Shown: positions 11,249 through 23,088 of the stretch, piece by piece | Layout: each line of letters starts with the position of its first letter | How positions within the stretch are numbered: position 1 is the stretch's first letter | Assembly (NCBI GenBank): GCA_964035545.1 | Contig: OZ037773.1 | Coordinates: 939,751-1,003,750, forward strand | Source of the DNA: Bugula neritina | Lineage: Eukaryota > Bryozoa > Gymnolaemata > Cheilostomatida > Bugulidae | DNA length: 64,000 bases | Reading direction: 5' to 3' | Notes under the pieces: generated by a model | What the model was told of the DNA's origin: nothing | Database searches by the model: none | What the model saw: the letters and a program-made list of their open reading frames with translations, nothing else | Made by a program: the position numbers and the translations under genes

Positions 11249-13731
11249 ATGAGATGCTCAGTGAGCGCTCAGCCATGTGGTTGCAGTTATTTCCTGCCCG
11301 GCAAACGTGCCGGCAAAGCTGCAACATTCCTGTTGGACACTGGGTGTACTACTAATCTCCTGAGCTGTTTTTGCACACTCAATGCAAAAGACAGAGCTAA
11401 CCTGGAGCCATATGAAAGGAACACGACATGTTGGTGGACAGGTTGTGTATTCTATTCTCTGGCAAGAGTGAGCTGACAGGTCAAGTCTGTGATCAGGTGA
11501 TCAGCGAGACCTTCATCGTCAGTCAGCTGACGGAAGATGCCATCTTGCGAATGCTTTTCCTGACAAAACACAAGTGCTACATTAACCTTAACAAGTTAGT
11601 GGTGATGTTGGCCAGGCGTGAGCTTGCAGGCAGGCGTTCAGCAGACCCTTGGTGGGGTGAGTGCAGCTAGTGCGGCGTTGCACCATTCCTGGGGGCTTCA
11701 AGGCTACAGTTTGCTGCAGAGTGAACTGTAGGAAAACCTCTGACTTAGGAGTGGTGAAAGGGGCACTTGGAGGTGTCCAGCTCGGGAGCAGCCTAAATCA
11801 GCTGAACAAGTGTGAGGAGTTTTTGGTACAGTATGTGAATCTTTTTGCACAGCCGGTGGAGTTGCCGGCTAGTTCGTTAGTGAGGAAGCTTCACTTCGTG
11901 CAAGAGGAAGATGTGAGGCCCCACACGGAGACGGCGGAGGTGACCTGTGGGGTACCCACTATGAACCGCAGGGGGCAGGTGCCTGAACACTTGGTAGCTT
12001 TGTACGAAAATGCTGGCGATGACCGTGGGAGTAACAGGGAATGCCATGTAGTGGCACATTTACTCTCTGAGTACAAAGATGTGTTCAGTCATGGCGACCA
12101 TGACATGGGCCTGACTAAAGCTATCAGTCATGAGATACGCTTGGCGGTGAAGACGGGGCTTATTCAATGGCCAACCAGCCGGTTAGGTTCTGAGAAGAAA
12201 AAGGAAGTTAGTGGTCAGGTGCAAGATCTTCTCAGCCGGGAGGTGATTGAGCCACCCCATAGTGCTTGGAGCTCTCCAGTTGTCCTGGTTTAGAAAAAGG
12301 ATGGCAGCTGGAGGCTTTACGTAGATTATTGCAAACTAAACAGTGTAACTATTTATGATGCTTACTCTCTTCCGAGCATTGATGAGTTGTTGGATGCCTT
12401 AGCTAGTAGCAAATTTTTCAATACGGTAGATTTGCTGAGCGGATACTGGCAAGTGCCCCTGAGCCCTGATGCACAGGACAAGGCTGCATTTAAAATGCAG
12501 AATGGGCTATGGAAGTGGGAGGTGCTGCCGTTTGAACTTACATCCGCTCCAGTCACCTTTCAGCGACTTATGGAGCAAGTTCGCAGTGAGCTACACTGAA
12601 AGACATTGTTCATCTACGTTGATGATATCATTGTCCTTTCTCCCGCTTCTGACACTCATTTCAGTCGGCTTAGAGAAGTGCGCGACAGACTCTGAGTTGC
12701 CAGTCTAAAGATCAAGCCCTCTAAGTGTGCATTGTTGCAGCAAGAAGTTAAGTACCTAGACCATGTAGTTGGCCAGGACAAAGTCACGACAGACCCTGAG
12801 AAGGTCTGAGCTGTGAGAAACTAGGTTGTCCCATTGGACCTCACTGAATTTCAAGCATTCTTGGAGTTGATAGGGTACCACAGGCAGTATATACTCGACT
12901 TTACAGAAATTGCTCAGCCGTTGAATCGGCTGACAGTGGACGTATGCAGAGCAGCGAGCATTAGAGCATCTCAAGAATTGCTGGATGGCGACACCTATCT
13001 TGGCGTACCCTGATTCAGCAAAAGAGTACATTTTGGACACTGATGTGGGAGCTGTGCTATTTCAGGCCCAGAATGGTCCAAGGTGGTGGTGGCTTACTAG
13101 AAAAAAACTATGTCGGCCCATGAAAAGAGCTACTGCACCACCAGGAAAGAGGTTCTGGCAGTAGTTAAGGCGGTTAAGCATTTTAGACCGTATCTGTATG
13201 AGCGGATGTTCAGGCTTCGAACGGATCATGCATTCTTGATATGGTTGTGCAGACGAGCTGAACTTTATAGTCAAGTTGCGCATTTGCTTGAGATCCTGGC
13301 TGAGTTTTCTTACCGAATCCAGCACGGATCCGGAAAAAAACACGGTAATGTTGATGGATTGAACCGGCGGCGTAGAGAGAACTGTAAGCAATGCTTAAAC
13401 ATTGAGCCCAGGGATGGTGGAGCTTCTCGCTCGAACACGAAAGAGCAAATAGGGACAGCAGGTGTATACAGCTGAGAAAAAGGCCAACTCCGGTCAGAGG
13501 CCTCCTCCTACTCTTTTGTGTGAGCAGCAATGGCGATTGAGGAGTGCTCCTCCCTTGCATAAGGAATGGGACTGGGTCTGGATAATCAGTCACTACCAGC
13601 GGTGCGGACAGGCAGCTAAGTTACGGCCAAAGTTCGTGGGTCGTAATTGTGTGACTGAGGTCATGCTCAAGTACACGTATAAAGCAGATCGATTGGGTCA
13701 AGTGTCGATCCAATACGAGGCTCGCCTGTAG
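11249..13731 (+). pseudogene. Gypsy element C pol, copy 1 (integrase core missing)
   Basis: The aspartic protease LLDTGCTTNLLS is at about 11333-11370. Reverse transcriptase pieces follow: SAWSSPVVLV near 12265, the [13 protein letters not shown] block near 12440, and YVDD after an in-frame TGA at 12598. RNase H has FRPYLYE, then TDHAFLIWLC near 13230. The sequence then jumps to the far C-terminal integrase (KFVGRNCVTEVM, QVSIQYEARL near 13630-13730). The catalytic HHCC and DDE core of the integrase is absent, so an internal deletion has occurred. Many stops and shifts are present. Confidence 0.75.
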
Positions 13732-14179
13732 CCATTTTGAGTAAGCCCTGATGCATCAGGGCAGAATCCTACACTCCTGAAGCCTACGTGCCGTCTGACA
13801 GTGAGGGGATGGGCTAGGCCACACAGGATATTAAAGGTTTTAGTGCAGAATCCGGAAGAGGCGGCCAAAGAGCCGGCAGTAATTGAACGTTGTATTCCCC
13901 AGTGGTGTATGCACTAAATTAGTTGGGGTGCTCAGGAGGGGCGGAGCCAACTCACAGGCTGAAGGAGCTGTTATGTAATCACTATTGCTGTGTAGGGTTA
14001 CCCTTTTCAATTGTAACTATTGAAGTGACAGCACGTCTTCGTGACCATTGGCAGCTACGAGCCTTAAACAGACAGTATGACTGACACTGTGACCCATTTG
14101 GAGAGCAAGTTCATTAGGGAAGTTCTGTTATTTAATTAAAATTTAGCCTAGTAGCCAAATTCAGTCTTACTTTATCATA
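13732..14179 (+). other. Element C 3' region between pol and ORF3
   Basis: Non-coding or decayed. Pieces resemble the Pro-rich integrase tail region but are too broken to call. Absent from copy 2 through deletion. Confidence 0.4.
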
Positions 14180-15046
14180 ATGATCAAGTTGGTCTCCTGG
14201 CTAGATGCCCTTCTCCGCAAGGGGAGGATATATCTGATGCTGGTTTGGAGATGCTGTCCGACCTGCATTTTGGTAACCAGTCGACTGAACCACCACACAG
14301 ATGCTAATGCGATGCAAGTGACCACCAGTGATGCCTTGCCTTTGCCAGAGGCTCTACTCAAAAAGGCAAACTGGACTACCAGGCGGACGAAGATGTTGGT
14401 CCAGGTGATCATTGGAACGTAGACTAATAAGAAATGGGAAATGCACTTTTATTCCACCATGAAGCGGGTGAGCCTGCACGTGCCACAGCATTTCACAGTG
14501 AGCTTTTGCCCCAGTAGCGTCCACAATTTTTATAGACGCTATCTTCTGTCATCAAAGGAATCAGCAGTGCCATATCGGCCACTTAGTCGAGGTAGATCAA
14601 GACTTCTATGCGCAATTCTGAAACTTGATTCTCCCCATGTATCCTCCCCATTGAGACGTGAGTCATTGCTGCAGGGGTTTCCCAGTACCTGGCCGGTGAT
14701 ACCAAGCGACTCAGATGCCACTGGTTCCAACTATGACCCTGTAGTCTATGTGTTTGATGAAGTACAGACGTGTTCTCTTTGCGTGATGGTAACCCGTGCT
14801 GGTCGGTCAGCAGAAGAGTCTACTCAGCCACTTCCCTCTCAGTCCTCCCGTACCCTTGCATTGCTCCGGAAGAGAAGGGAGAAATCAAAAACTACGACAG
14901 TCCCTAATGACACAATAGATGCTGAGATATGTACTAACTTAGAAAAACTACAACGATGCTGCACACAACTGTGTAAGGAGCAGTGAAGGACAGCATCGAA
15001 ACTAGCTAGGTTGCAGAAGCTCTGCAACAGATGGACTGCTAACTGA
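14180..15046 (+). pseudogene. Element C third ORF (zinc-finger/coiled-coil protein), copy 1
   Basis: Two overlapping frames align with the third ORF of element A. NWTTRRTK at about 14365-14390 matches NWTTRATE. After a frameshift come LHVPQHF, SFCP, RYLLSS and LLQGFPSTWPVIPSDSD, matching HLPQHY, TFCP, DYLLRH and LEQGFPSPRPIIS. The first Cys pair of the finger is lost here. The C-terminus, read through one TGA, is a short Leu-rich coiled coil (LEKLQRCCTQLCKEQ, then LARLQKLCNRW). It is older and more broken than in A, but it shows that the extra ORF is shared by a different gypsy family. Confidence 0.65.
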
Positions 15047-15343
15047 ACAAAACGTACCTTAGCCTATACAAAAAGTGATGAATAACTATTTCTTGCTACT
15101 ATTCCCAGCAAAGACTGCTAGTGATGCTAAGAAAGGTATCCAGTCACAATTGCCATTTAGCAACACGACGCAAGAAAACGAGTCCAATTAGCCTGTTTAA
15201 ACGCCCTTCACTTTACACAGTGGCAGTTTGTATTTGCTGCAACTACATTTAATACAATATATGACTCCGTTTCTTAGTACCGATTACGTTTTATAATAAT
15301 CTATTATAATTCTAGCAATGGATAACAAAAGCATACCTTTTGA
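15047..15343. other. 3' flank of Ig gene copy 1
   Basis: The sequence downstream of the Ig stop codon (minus strand) is AT-rich. In copy 2 the matching interval also contains about 450 bp with a partial element C LTR, which is deleted here. Confidence 0.5.
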
Positions 15344-15510
15344 TTATCCAATCACTCCTGAGACTACTACTGCAACTATCACAGCAATGAAAGTAGAAAG
15401 TATGCCACCTATCAGACCTCCCTTGTTCACAGCAGTTGTAGTGGGGGTTGTAGGGGGTATGGTGGCAGTATCCGTCCACATTATTTCCCATTTGATAGTC
15501 ACTGTCTTTG
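15344..15510 (-). CDS. Ig gene copy 1, exon 6: Thr-rich stalk and C-terminal hydrophobic segment
   Basis: The acceptor TTTCAG precedes 15510. The exon reads SKTVTIKWEIMW, then TATIPPTTPTTT, AVNKGG, and the hydrophobic stretch LIGGILSTFIAVIVAVVV ending SGVIG and TAA at 15344-15346. A hydrophobic stretch at the very end after small residues (NKGG) fits a GPI-attachment signal. A type I membrane anchor without tail is the alternative. A GTATGC donor-like site lies a few bases after the stop, so an alternative last exon cannot be excluded. Confidence 0.75.
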
Positions 15511-15638
15511 CTGAAACCGATTTAAAGACATTTTGAAGAAAAAATAAGTTTAAACTTAAAAAACATCTACCACTAACATTAGCAAATTAGAAAAAACATT
15601 TACAATTGTCATTCATTTATATAAGTGCTAATTCTTAC

Positions 15639-15930
15639 ATAAGCCATTTTCAGCGGTACATTCAGCTGTTTCTGTTACACCGTTTGTCCGAGGAACTAGA
15701 GTCAGCTCATTGGATGATTCAGTTGTCACAACTCTATTATATGTCCAAGTGAACGTAGAGGGCGGTGGGTTGGCATCCACATGTTGGCTACAATCTAGTC
15801 TAGCATCAGAATGTCCAGGATTGAGTTCTTTCACAATTGGATCTGGATCATCAGCCTTTCTATCCAAGTCTACAGAAATGAAATTCATAGCACAGGGCTG
15901 TCTAACAGGAGGCCCCAGGACCGGATGTGG
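15639..15930 (-). CDS. Ig gene copy 1, exon 5 (Ig3), main part 3' of the insertion
   Basis: It encodes an I-set-like domain: LDCSQHVDANPPPSTFTWTY with the first Cys and core Trp, then TETAECTAENG with the second Cys. It ends at the donor T|GTAAGA at 15639. The 5' 12 bases of the exon lie at 23395-23406 on the other side of element B. The target-site copy gtgg (15927-15930) is exon sequence. Confidence 0.8.
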
Positions 15931-16235
15931 TGTTGTATTTTTCAGAATTAGGGTTGATGTGTAACCAAGAGAGTCTATTTGTTGCTAGAGACTTCACCAG
16001 GATTAGTCGGGTTGATATCGTTGTATTTTAACACAAGAATACATAATAAAAAGGATATAAAAACTGGTAACAAATCACACGTCTATTTAATTTACTGCAC
16101 TATCCTCAACTGACTAGTAGCGCGAAGCTAACTACTGCTACTCACTAGCAGCTTCGCTAATTGGCTGAGTACATTGTTCCGGGTCAATACGCGACCCTGC
16201 GTATTGTGCTGTTGGTAGCTCCACGAGCCACCACA
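15931..16235 (-). repeat. Gypsy B 3' LTR (lower-coordinate copy)
   Basis: Starts TGTTGTATTT and ends CCACCACA on the plus strand. The adjacent CCGCCCCCACC is the complement of the polypurine tract, so this is the 3' LTR of a minus-strand element. Confidence 0.93.
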
Positions 16236-16513
16236 CCGCCCCCACCAGCAGAAAGCCCTCTTTCTGATATAAAAATAATTTACAAGTAACTACGTACATC
16301 AGTGGACTAAACGGGAGCAAACATATAAAATGTATATACAAGATCCAAATTAGTTAGATACATATATATAGATATAAAAAGAATACACAATAAACTAACA
16401 TTAAGTAATTAGTAAGTCTTATTTACATATAGAGTACGTGCCACAGTCACGGCAGGGAAGGCCACAGTGAGGTAGTAGAGGAGTGAGGTGGAAGGCTGGG
16501 GAAGGAGCTCATA

Positions 16514-17591
16514 TTAATCCTGGGCTGCTCGTTTCATACGTTTGATAGACTCTTGTAGCGACCGGAGCTAACTGGATGCGGCATAAATGCAGGGGGCCAG
16601 TCTGTAAACCTCTTGTTCCAGCTCATTTGTCCTGGTCTCTACTTCTCGTAGGTTTTGGGCCAGAGGGGATGAGCGGGAGAAAGTCTGCTGCTGCTGGTGT
16701 CTTTTTTCGTTCTGCGGACGGAAGTGGGAGAGGAAGTGTGTACGTCTTCGTGTCTACCCTCTGTAGTACGACACGGGGGAGTGTATGTGGTCGACGTATG
16801 GGACTGAGAGGTGGGGAATTAGATGACTTCGTAGGTTTATCTACGGGTTCCGAGATGATGGGTTTAGGGGAGGGAAAGCCTTGCTCCAGGCGAGATAGCC
16901 GAGCTGGGTCGGTGATGAGAGGTCTGATAGCTTTGAGGAATGCTGAGTAAGATGATTTATCCACATCGTATACGTGTCCCTGAAAGCAATGCATGGTGCG
17001 TTGATGACGCAGTAGATAGTCTCGGTTATAACTATATTCCCCGCAGGGGCAGAACGTTGTGATAAAATGCTGCGGCAAGTGGACTCCTAATCTACGACGA
17101 GTTGTAAACCGCTGTTGACATAGCTGGCATTCGCGGTTATTGTCATCCCCTCTATATCTCTTAATTTCTGTCTTTGTGGCAGGGGTAGTCCAGTTGAAGG
17201 TTGCTTCTAGCTGGTGTGGCAGCTGTCTGGTTGTGGAAGTTGCTGAGACCGGCTCTGGGTCCCACGCCATCTCTAGAGAAGGCATGCCCGGAGAGACGGG
17301 CGCGAGTGTGTCTACAAAAGTAGAATTATTGTCAGATCGCGGCGGACCTTTACAACATAATTCCAGTGACTGTCGACTGTTACTAGTCTGAGAGTCACAA
17401 CTTTTAGAATGCACTCGAGAGACCAGTGAATCATGTGTGGACTGACCAAGAACAGTGTCTAGCTCCAGGTTTAACAGACCGTCGGCCATTATAGCGTCCT
17501 CGTCGTCATTCACGTGAAACGTGGTCCCCAGTAATTCTAATTCAAGCTGATGAATTAGCTCAGAATTTACTGGCATGGAGCCTGTTTCCAT
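16514..17591 (-). pseudogene. Gypsy B ORF3: C2H2-like zinc-finger and coiled-coil protein
   Basis: The frame opens with METGSMPVNSELIHQLE and an acidic N-terminal third. It then has a C-x2-C-x12-H-x3-H finger (CQLCQQRFTT...VHLPQHF), a second variant finger (CPCGEY...LLRHQRTMHC), a conserved block around LSRLEQGFPSPKPII, and a Pro/Ser-rich stretch. A one-base insertion near 16690 relative to element A throws the last 55 codons out of frame. In the right frame the end reads LQESIKRMKRAAQD and stop at 16514-16516, a coiled coil. It has no signal peptide or membrane segment, so it is not Env-like. The function is unknown; nucleic-acid binding is inferred. Confidence 0.75.
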
Positions 17592-17608
17592 GGATAGGAA
17601 TACAAGAT

Positions 17609-17920
17609 TTATACTGGCTTACCTGTGAACTCGGTATTAGTGTCCATACTCAATGTTCTTGGTAAGGTTGGAGCTAATTGTAAAGTACATCTGCCCTTGG
17701 CGATGTCAGCGTAAGAAAAGGCTGGGCATCGTTTCTGAGGCACGAGGTCGGAATTATTTGCTTTATGCGCATTAATTCCTCCCACTACTCCGCCCTCGCA
17801 AAAGTTGATATTTGCGTGGGGTTCACAACTCCAACATTTCTCCGTACGGTTTTCCCTTAGACTTCCATGTGTGCCGCTTCTAATGCAGTCACATACGAAG
17901 TCTTTTAAATATGGTGGGGG
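17609..17920 (-). CDS. Gypsy B Cys/His-rich tail after integrase
   Basis: In the frame that follows the gypsy pol signature end (PPPYLKDFVCDC) the sequence continues for about 100 codons: CWSCEPHANINFC (C-x2-C-x3-H-x5-C), then FSYADIAKGRC, ending FTGKPV and stop at 17609-17611. Element A has the same extension, but the D pol frame stops soon after YLQDFWCD. A good donor consensus (CAG|GTAAGC) overlaps the end at 17617-17622. The role is unknown. It could be a C-terminal extension of pol or a separate spliced product. Confidence 0.55.
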   Translation of the reverse strand, partial: PPPYLKDFVCDCIRSGTHGSLRENRTEKCWSCEPHANINFCEGGVVGGINAHKANNSDLVPQKRCPAFSYADIAKGRCTLQLAPTLPRTLSMDTNTEFTGKPV

Positions 17921-17943
17921 TCTCCTCGTACGCTGTCCCCGTT

Positions 17944-20900
17944 CTAGGGGGGTGACACGCTCGCCGGTTCATTAGCAGGGGCCTCTAATGGCAATTCTAC
18001 TTCACCGTTAGCGGTCACTTCTTCCTGTTCTCCGGATGGAGCCCCTCCCTCCGTGGGGGTTTGCACTTCCGGAACCGGCTCGGTTTCTGGAAGTGATGGA
18101 ATCAGACTTGGCGGCGGCGGACGCGCCTCTGTTGGCAAAAGCTGTCGCTTTTCTCTCACCAAGTCTTCTTCCCGCGGTATGACCACTTCATATTCACGTC
18201 CATGCCGCCGTCACCCACGCGTTGTTGTCTGGCTTCTAGGCTCTAACAACGGGGGGGGGCTTCTCCCACTGCGTCGGGGCTAGCCCAATACGGTTTCAAG
18301 CGAGACTCATTCTGAATAGACACCTGTCCTGAGCGTTCAATCTTGTACGTATGATTGGGCATAGCCTCGACGATCACGTAGGGTCCCACGAACTTAGGCT
18401 GTAACTTAGCTGCCTGTCCGCGACGTCTACGGTAATTGACCATCCACACCTAATCCCCCGTCTGATAGAGGGGTGGTTCCTCGGAATCTTCGTGTCGCAC
18501 CTTCCACTGCTGTTCGCGCAGTATTTCGTGTGCGGCCTTCATCCGTTCCACTAGTTCACTGGCATACTCATGAACCGAGTTGTCTTGCTCTGGAACGTGG
18601 TAGGTGAGATGGTCGGGGACACGAGTCTCTTTCCCGAGCATCAAGAGGTTTGGGGTTTCACCAGTACTGGTGTGTGGGGTGCTACGGTATGCACGCATGA
18701 CCTGCGGCAACACCGTGTATCATTCCTCTTTTCCGCGTCCAAGGAGGAGGTTCCGGAGCGCATCACCTAGCATCCGGTTGTTGCGCTCTACCACCCCGTT
18801 ACCTTGAGGGTGGTAGGGTGTGGTCCGGCTCTGATTTACTCCCAAGAGGCAGCAAAGGTTGCTCATCAGTTGAGACTGGAATTGAGCGCCTTGATCAGAG
18901 TGTATCTGTTCGGGGAGACCGAAATAACAGAATACATGTTGGTCTAGCACCCGGGCCACGGTTGGAGCCGACGCATCTGGGATGGTCAGAGCGTCCGCCC
19001 ACCTCATGAAGTGGTCGGTCAATACTAAGATCCAACTATTGCCTCTGGGGGTTGGAGGCATAGATCCGACCAGGTCTACAGCGACTACTTGCCAAGGCCT
19101 TCCAGCATATAGCCTCCGCCGTCCCGCTTCGCCAGGAAGACGGCCATGCTTACTGGCCTGGCAGATTTCGCACTGTTTGACTCTGAGTTGGACGTCCCGC
19201 TCCATCTGGGGCCAATACCACCGGAGTTGTAGTTTGGAGATCACTCTCTTGACTCCTGCGTGAGCCTGTTTGTAAGCGTCCCAAATCAGCTCACGGCGGA
19301 TGGCAGTGGGGCAGACCACCCTCTTCCTCTCTGGGTGTCTGCCGCTGGCAGCTAAAGAAATGGTCAGTAGATCATCCTGCCCGATCCGCAGCGAGTCCCA
19401 ACGCTGGCAGTATAGCTGGAACTCGGCGCATCCCTGCCGTATGCGTTCCTCGCTGAGTCGTCGCCCTTCCTATTTGGCCCGATATATATCCGCTACTACC
19501 CCAGGCAGCTCTCCTTGGAGCTTCTTCAGCTCCCGGACATCATCAGCCAGTACAGGATTGGCGCGGAAGTTTTGTACAACCTCCGGGGACTCGTCAACTT
19601 TCTGCCTGAGTTGACCCTGATCCCAATCAAATTGTGCTCGGTGGTGAGCCAGTGTCTCTAATTCACATCGCGGGGAACCTCCATCCCTCCTCTCGATATT
19701 GAGACACTGTTTGCAACTATCAGGTCGGCGGCTCAGCCCATCCGCATTGCTGTGTCTCTTGCCCGGTCGATGTTCGATCCGGTACGAGAACTCAGCTAGG
19801 ATTTCGAGCCACCGGGCGACCTGACTGGAGGGCTCTGCTCTCTTGCACAACCAGATCAGTGAGGCATGATCCGTACGCAGCCGAAAATTCCTGCCATATA
19901 AGTATGGTCTGAAGTGCTTCACTGACTTGATTACTGCCAGCAGCTCCTTGCGGGTAGTGCAGTAATTTCGTTCAGTGGGTGAGAGAGACTTGCTGTAGTA
20001 AGCTACTACTACTTCTCGGCCTTCCTGCACTTGAGACAGCACAGCGCCAACATTCTGGTCACTGGCGTCAGTGTTGAGGATGTACTCCAGAGCGGGGTCT
20101 GGGTAGGCCAAGATGGGTGCCGTCAGTAGGCAACCCTTGAGGCGATCGAACGCTTCTTGTTCGACCGGGGTCCTCTGCCCCGTCACCCCCCTTTGCGGTG
20201 AGCCGGTTTAACGGCTGGGCTATGCCCGCAAAGTCTGGTATGTATTGTCTGTAATACCCTACCAGCCCCAAGAAAGCCCGGAGTCCGGTCAAGTCTTGGG
20301 GGGTGACCCAGTCTTCTATCGCCCGTACCTTTTCGGGATCCGTTGCCACACCGTTTCGACCGACAACGTGCCCCAGGTACTTGACCTCCGGCTGCAATAG
20401 AGCGCACTTGGAAGGTTTGAGCTCAAGACCGGCACCTCGGAGTCTCTCGAAGACCTCCCGCAGATGACTGACATGTGTCTCGAAATCTCGGAAGATCACG
20501 ATGACATCATCGAGGTAGATCAGCAGTGTCTTCTAATGGAGCCCGCTGAGGACTTGCTCCATCAGCCTCTGGAAGGTGGCTGGGGCAGAGGTTAACCCGA
20601 AAGGCAACACCTTCCACTTCCACAAACCGTTCCTTGTGATAAACGCCGCTTTCTCCTGGGCGTCGGGACTCAGAGGAACTTGCCAGTAGCCACTCAGCAA
20701 GTCTAACCTACTGAAGTACTTGCTGCCGGCTAGGGCATCCAATGACTCGTCAATACGAGGTAAAGGGTAAGCGTCCTGTATGGTTACGCTATTGAGTTTG
20801 CGGTAATCCACACAGAACCGCCAACTGCCGTTTTTCTTCTGTACCAGTACGACCGGCGAGCTCTACGCACTATGGGCGGGCTCTATGAGGCCGCGGTCCA

Positions 20901-21845
20901 GAAGATCCCGTACTTGTCGGCTAACCTCCTTTTCTTTTTCTGGCCCCAGCCTGCGTGTGGGTTGGCGGACAGGGACTGTCCCTGCAGTCAGCGGTATTTC
21001 GTGTCTGACAACTCCAGTCAGCCCCACGTCATGATCTCCGCTGCTGAACACATCACCGTAGTCGCGTAGCAACTTCGCCATAGCTTAATGTTCCTGGTTG
21101 CTCGCGCAGCCACCACAGGCTGTCTCATATAACTCCCGGATGTGAGTTGGGACCACTCCTCTCTTTTGAGTAGGGTGTCTAGGGGGTGTCTCCGTCGCAT
21201 CACCCAGCGACGGGCCCACGTCCTCTTCCTGGACGGAGTGAATTTGGCCCAGCATTGACCCAGCTGGAAGCTTGATGGGCTCGGTAAAGGGGTGTTGACA
21301 CACTGCACTAAGATCTCCCCTTGCTCAGTTAGTCGGTTTAAACTACTGGCGAGTTGGATCCTTTCGTGCGCGCCTTCAACGAACCCGAGTCTTGCTATCC
21401 GGTTGCTGTTCACTCGGCAGTGGATAGTGGCTCTGGAGCGTCCAGGTACAGTGCAGTTTCGAACTACCTGAACACCGCCCACTAAAGGACGCCCAAACTT
21501 ATTCACACAGGCGAGTTCTCGCCCGCCCATCAGCACTGCCGACTTGCCAAAGTCTATGCGGCATTGGTGCTGCTTCAAGAAAGGCATTCCGAGGATAGCA
21601 TCTTCCTTCAGCTGGCTTATGACAAAGGTCTCTTGTACAGCCTGGTCTCGGACACGCCCAGAGAGCTCGCTAATACCGTAGAAGGGAATACACGACCCGT
21701 CTGCTAGGGTGCCATGTTCTCCCGTAGGCCTATACGGTCGTACTCTATCCCTGTCTTGGCGGGGCAGTGCCTCAAAGACTCTACGACTGAGAAGGTTGGT
21801 AGTACAACCGCAGTCTAGCAGGAAGGTGACGACGTTACCCGCCAC
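17944..21845 (-). pseudogene. Gypsy B pol: protease, RT, RNase H, integrase, Pro-rich tail
   Basis: The protease reads LLDCGCTTNLLS, with Cys where the family has Thr or Ser after the catalytic Asp. RT pieces are at 20533-20811 ([10 protein letters not shown]) and 20068-20499 (a TAG replaces the Trp codon just before KTLLIYLDD). RNase H (DTDASDQNVGAVL, RPYLYGRNFRLRTDHASL) is at 19470-20186. Integrase (CEICQASK, VAVDLVGSMP, HSDQGAQF, YHPQGNGVVERNNRM) is at 18720-19319, with the GPY motif (KFVGPYVIVEAM) at 18243-18449. An in-frame TGA separates this from the Pro-rich tail, and the same TGA occurs in element A. At least five stops or shifts make the copy dead. Confidence 0.88.
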
Positions 21846-22188
21846 CTTTCCGGGTAGGAAGTAGCTCTCTCCGTGTGGTTGTACTTTCCCCCCCCCGCAT
21901 GTGTTGTCCTAAGTGGGTAGGACGGCGGGGGTTTTACCCGTGGTTTACGGGGTTTCCGGCGACGTGGTCGGTGCCGGCGGGGTTCGGAGCTCTCCACTGG
22001 GCCTTCTGGCTCTAATTTAGTGGCGGGCTGCTCTTCCCGAGGTAACCGGTGGAACCGGTTGGTGAGTGGCAGGGAGAAGGTACTCGGCCGCTGTGCGGGC
22101 CTGCTAGTCCTGCGTGGTACCTGCCACTCGGGGGGAGTGTACCGTCGTGTCCGTACGGACAGGCGGCAGCGTGTCCCACCCTGTTCCT

Positions 22189-23055
22189 TCAGTTTCGGCC
22201 CGCGGGGAGGAAGGGCGTCCGCGGGCCGTGACAGTTTAACGCCCCCTGGTGTTGGGGTCGTCCTGGCTGTCTATGGTCTTGACCAGCACTAGTCCAGCCC
22301 GGCCCCGCAGGTGCTGGGGGCAACCGCGGTTCCTGACCGGGGCCAGCGCTGGCAAGAATCGTTACCAGCTGTCCCAACATCTCTACCATACGGCCCACTT
22401 CGGCTTCCACAGGGGGAGCTTTGGGGCCCGCCGTAGCTCTGGCAGCACTGACTCCAACTGCTGGTGGGTTCCCTTGCGCTCGGTGCATTTGGGTAGCTAA
22501 CAGATAAGCTTCTCCAGCCTTTAAGGCATCCTCTATCGTGGTGATCCCTTTAGCTCGTAGTTGGTAGTGTAGGCCCAGGTCGTTCAGTGACTGGACGAAA
22601 GCGTCGTAGGTGTAACGCTCTTGGTGTTGTGCTGGTAGGTCACCATATGCAATTTGTGCCAGCTTCTTCACCGTCGCGGCATGCTCTTGCAGCGAGGTCC
22701 GCGGGGTGCGGCACAATCTCTGTAACCGGGTCCTGGCGTCTATTGCGGAGATGCCAAAGCGGCCCCGCAACGCAGCCAATATCCCGTCTACGTCCGTTCC
22801 TATTCCGTACGGCTTGGCTTGCTCCGCCAACGCTCTCCACAACTAGATAAGGGCCACTCTATGCGGCCATTGTGCAATATTGATGACTTCTCTAAACTCC
22901 TGTATAAACTATTCGACATCTTCTGACCCAGTAAAGGTGGGGGCTTTCAAGCGATATCGATAAGCCTCTTTTCCCACATGATTCACAGGAATGACATCAT
23001 TTCTTCGCTCACCTTCTACTGGGGGTGGTTGCATTCTAGCATTTTCAGTCTCCAT
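22189..23055 (-). pseudogene. Gypsy B gag
   Basis: It starts METENARMQPPPVEG at 23055 and encodes about 288 residues. The capsid-type motif AYRYRLKAPTFTGSEDVEQFIQ is followed by AQWPHRVALI, a TAG at 22843-22845 (Gln or Lys in relatives), then the long helical part ARTRLQRLCRTPRTSLQEHA and a Pro-rich end. No canonical CCHC knuckle is seen at the C-terminus, unlike in elements C and D. The single stop makes this copy defective. Confidence 0.85.
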
Positions 23056-23069
23056 CTTTGATGTACACT

Positions 23070-23087
23070 ATCCCACCGCTGCCACCA
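23070..23087 (-). other. Primer-binding site of gypsy B, tRNA-Leu type
   Basis: The plus strand reads TATCCCACCGCTGCCACCA one base inside the 5' LTR. ATCCCACCGCTGCCACCA equals the 3' 18 bases of metazoan tRNA-Leu including CCA. Confidence 0.85.
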
Positions 23088-23088
23088 C

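Noticed and set aside
15318-15536. Plus-strand 72-residue ORF with a hydrophobic stretch, repeated at 48130-48348
   Set aside because: It is the antisense of Ig exon 6. The minus strand has matching splice sites and phase and a meaningful stalk plus anchor.
15628-15643. Stop after ENGLCKN as the end of the Ig protein
   Set aside because: GTAAGA inside that stretch is a good donor in phase 1 and leads to exon 6 in both copies. The stop lies in the intron.
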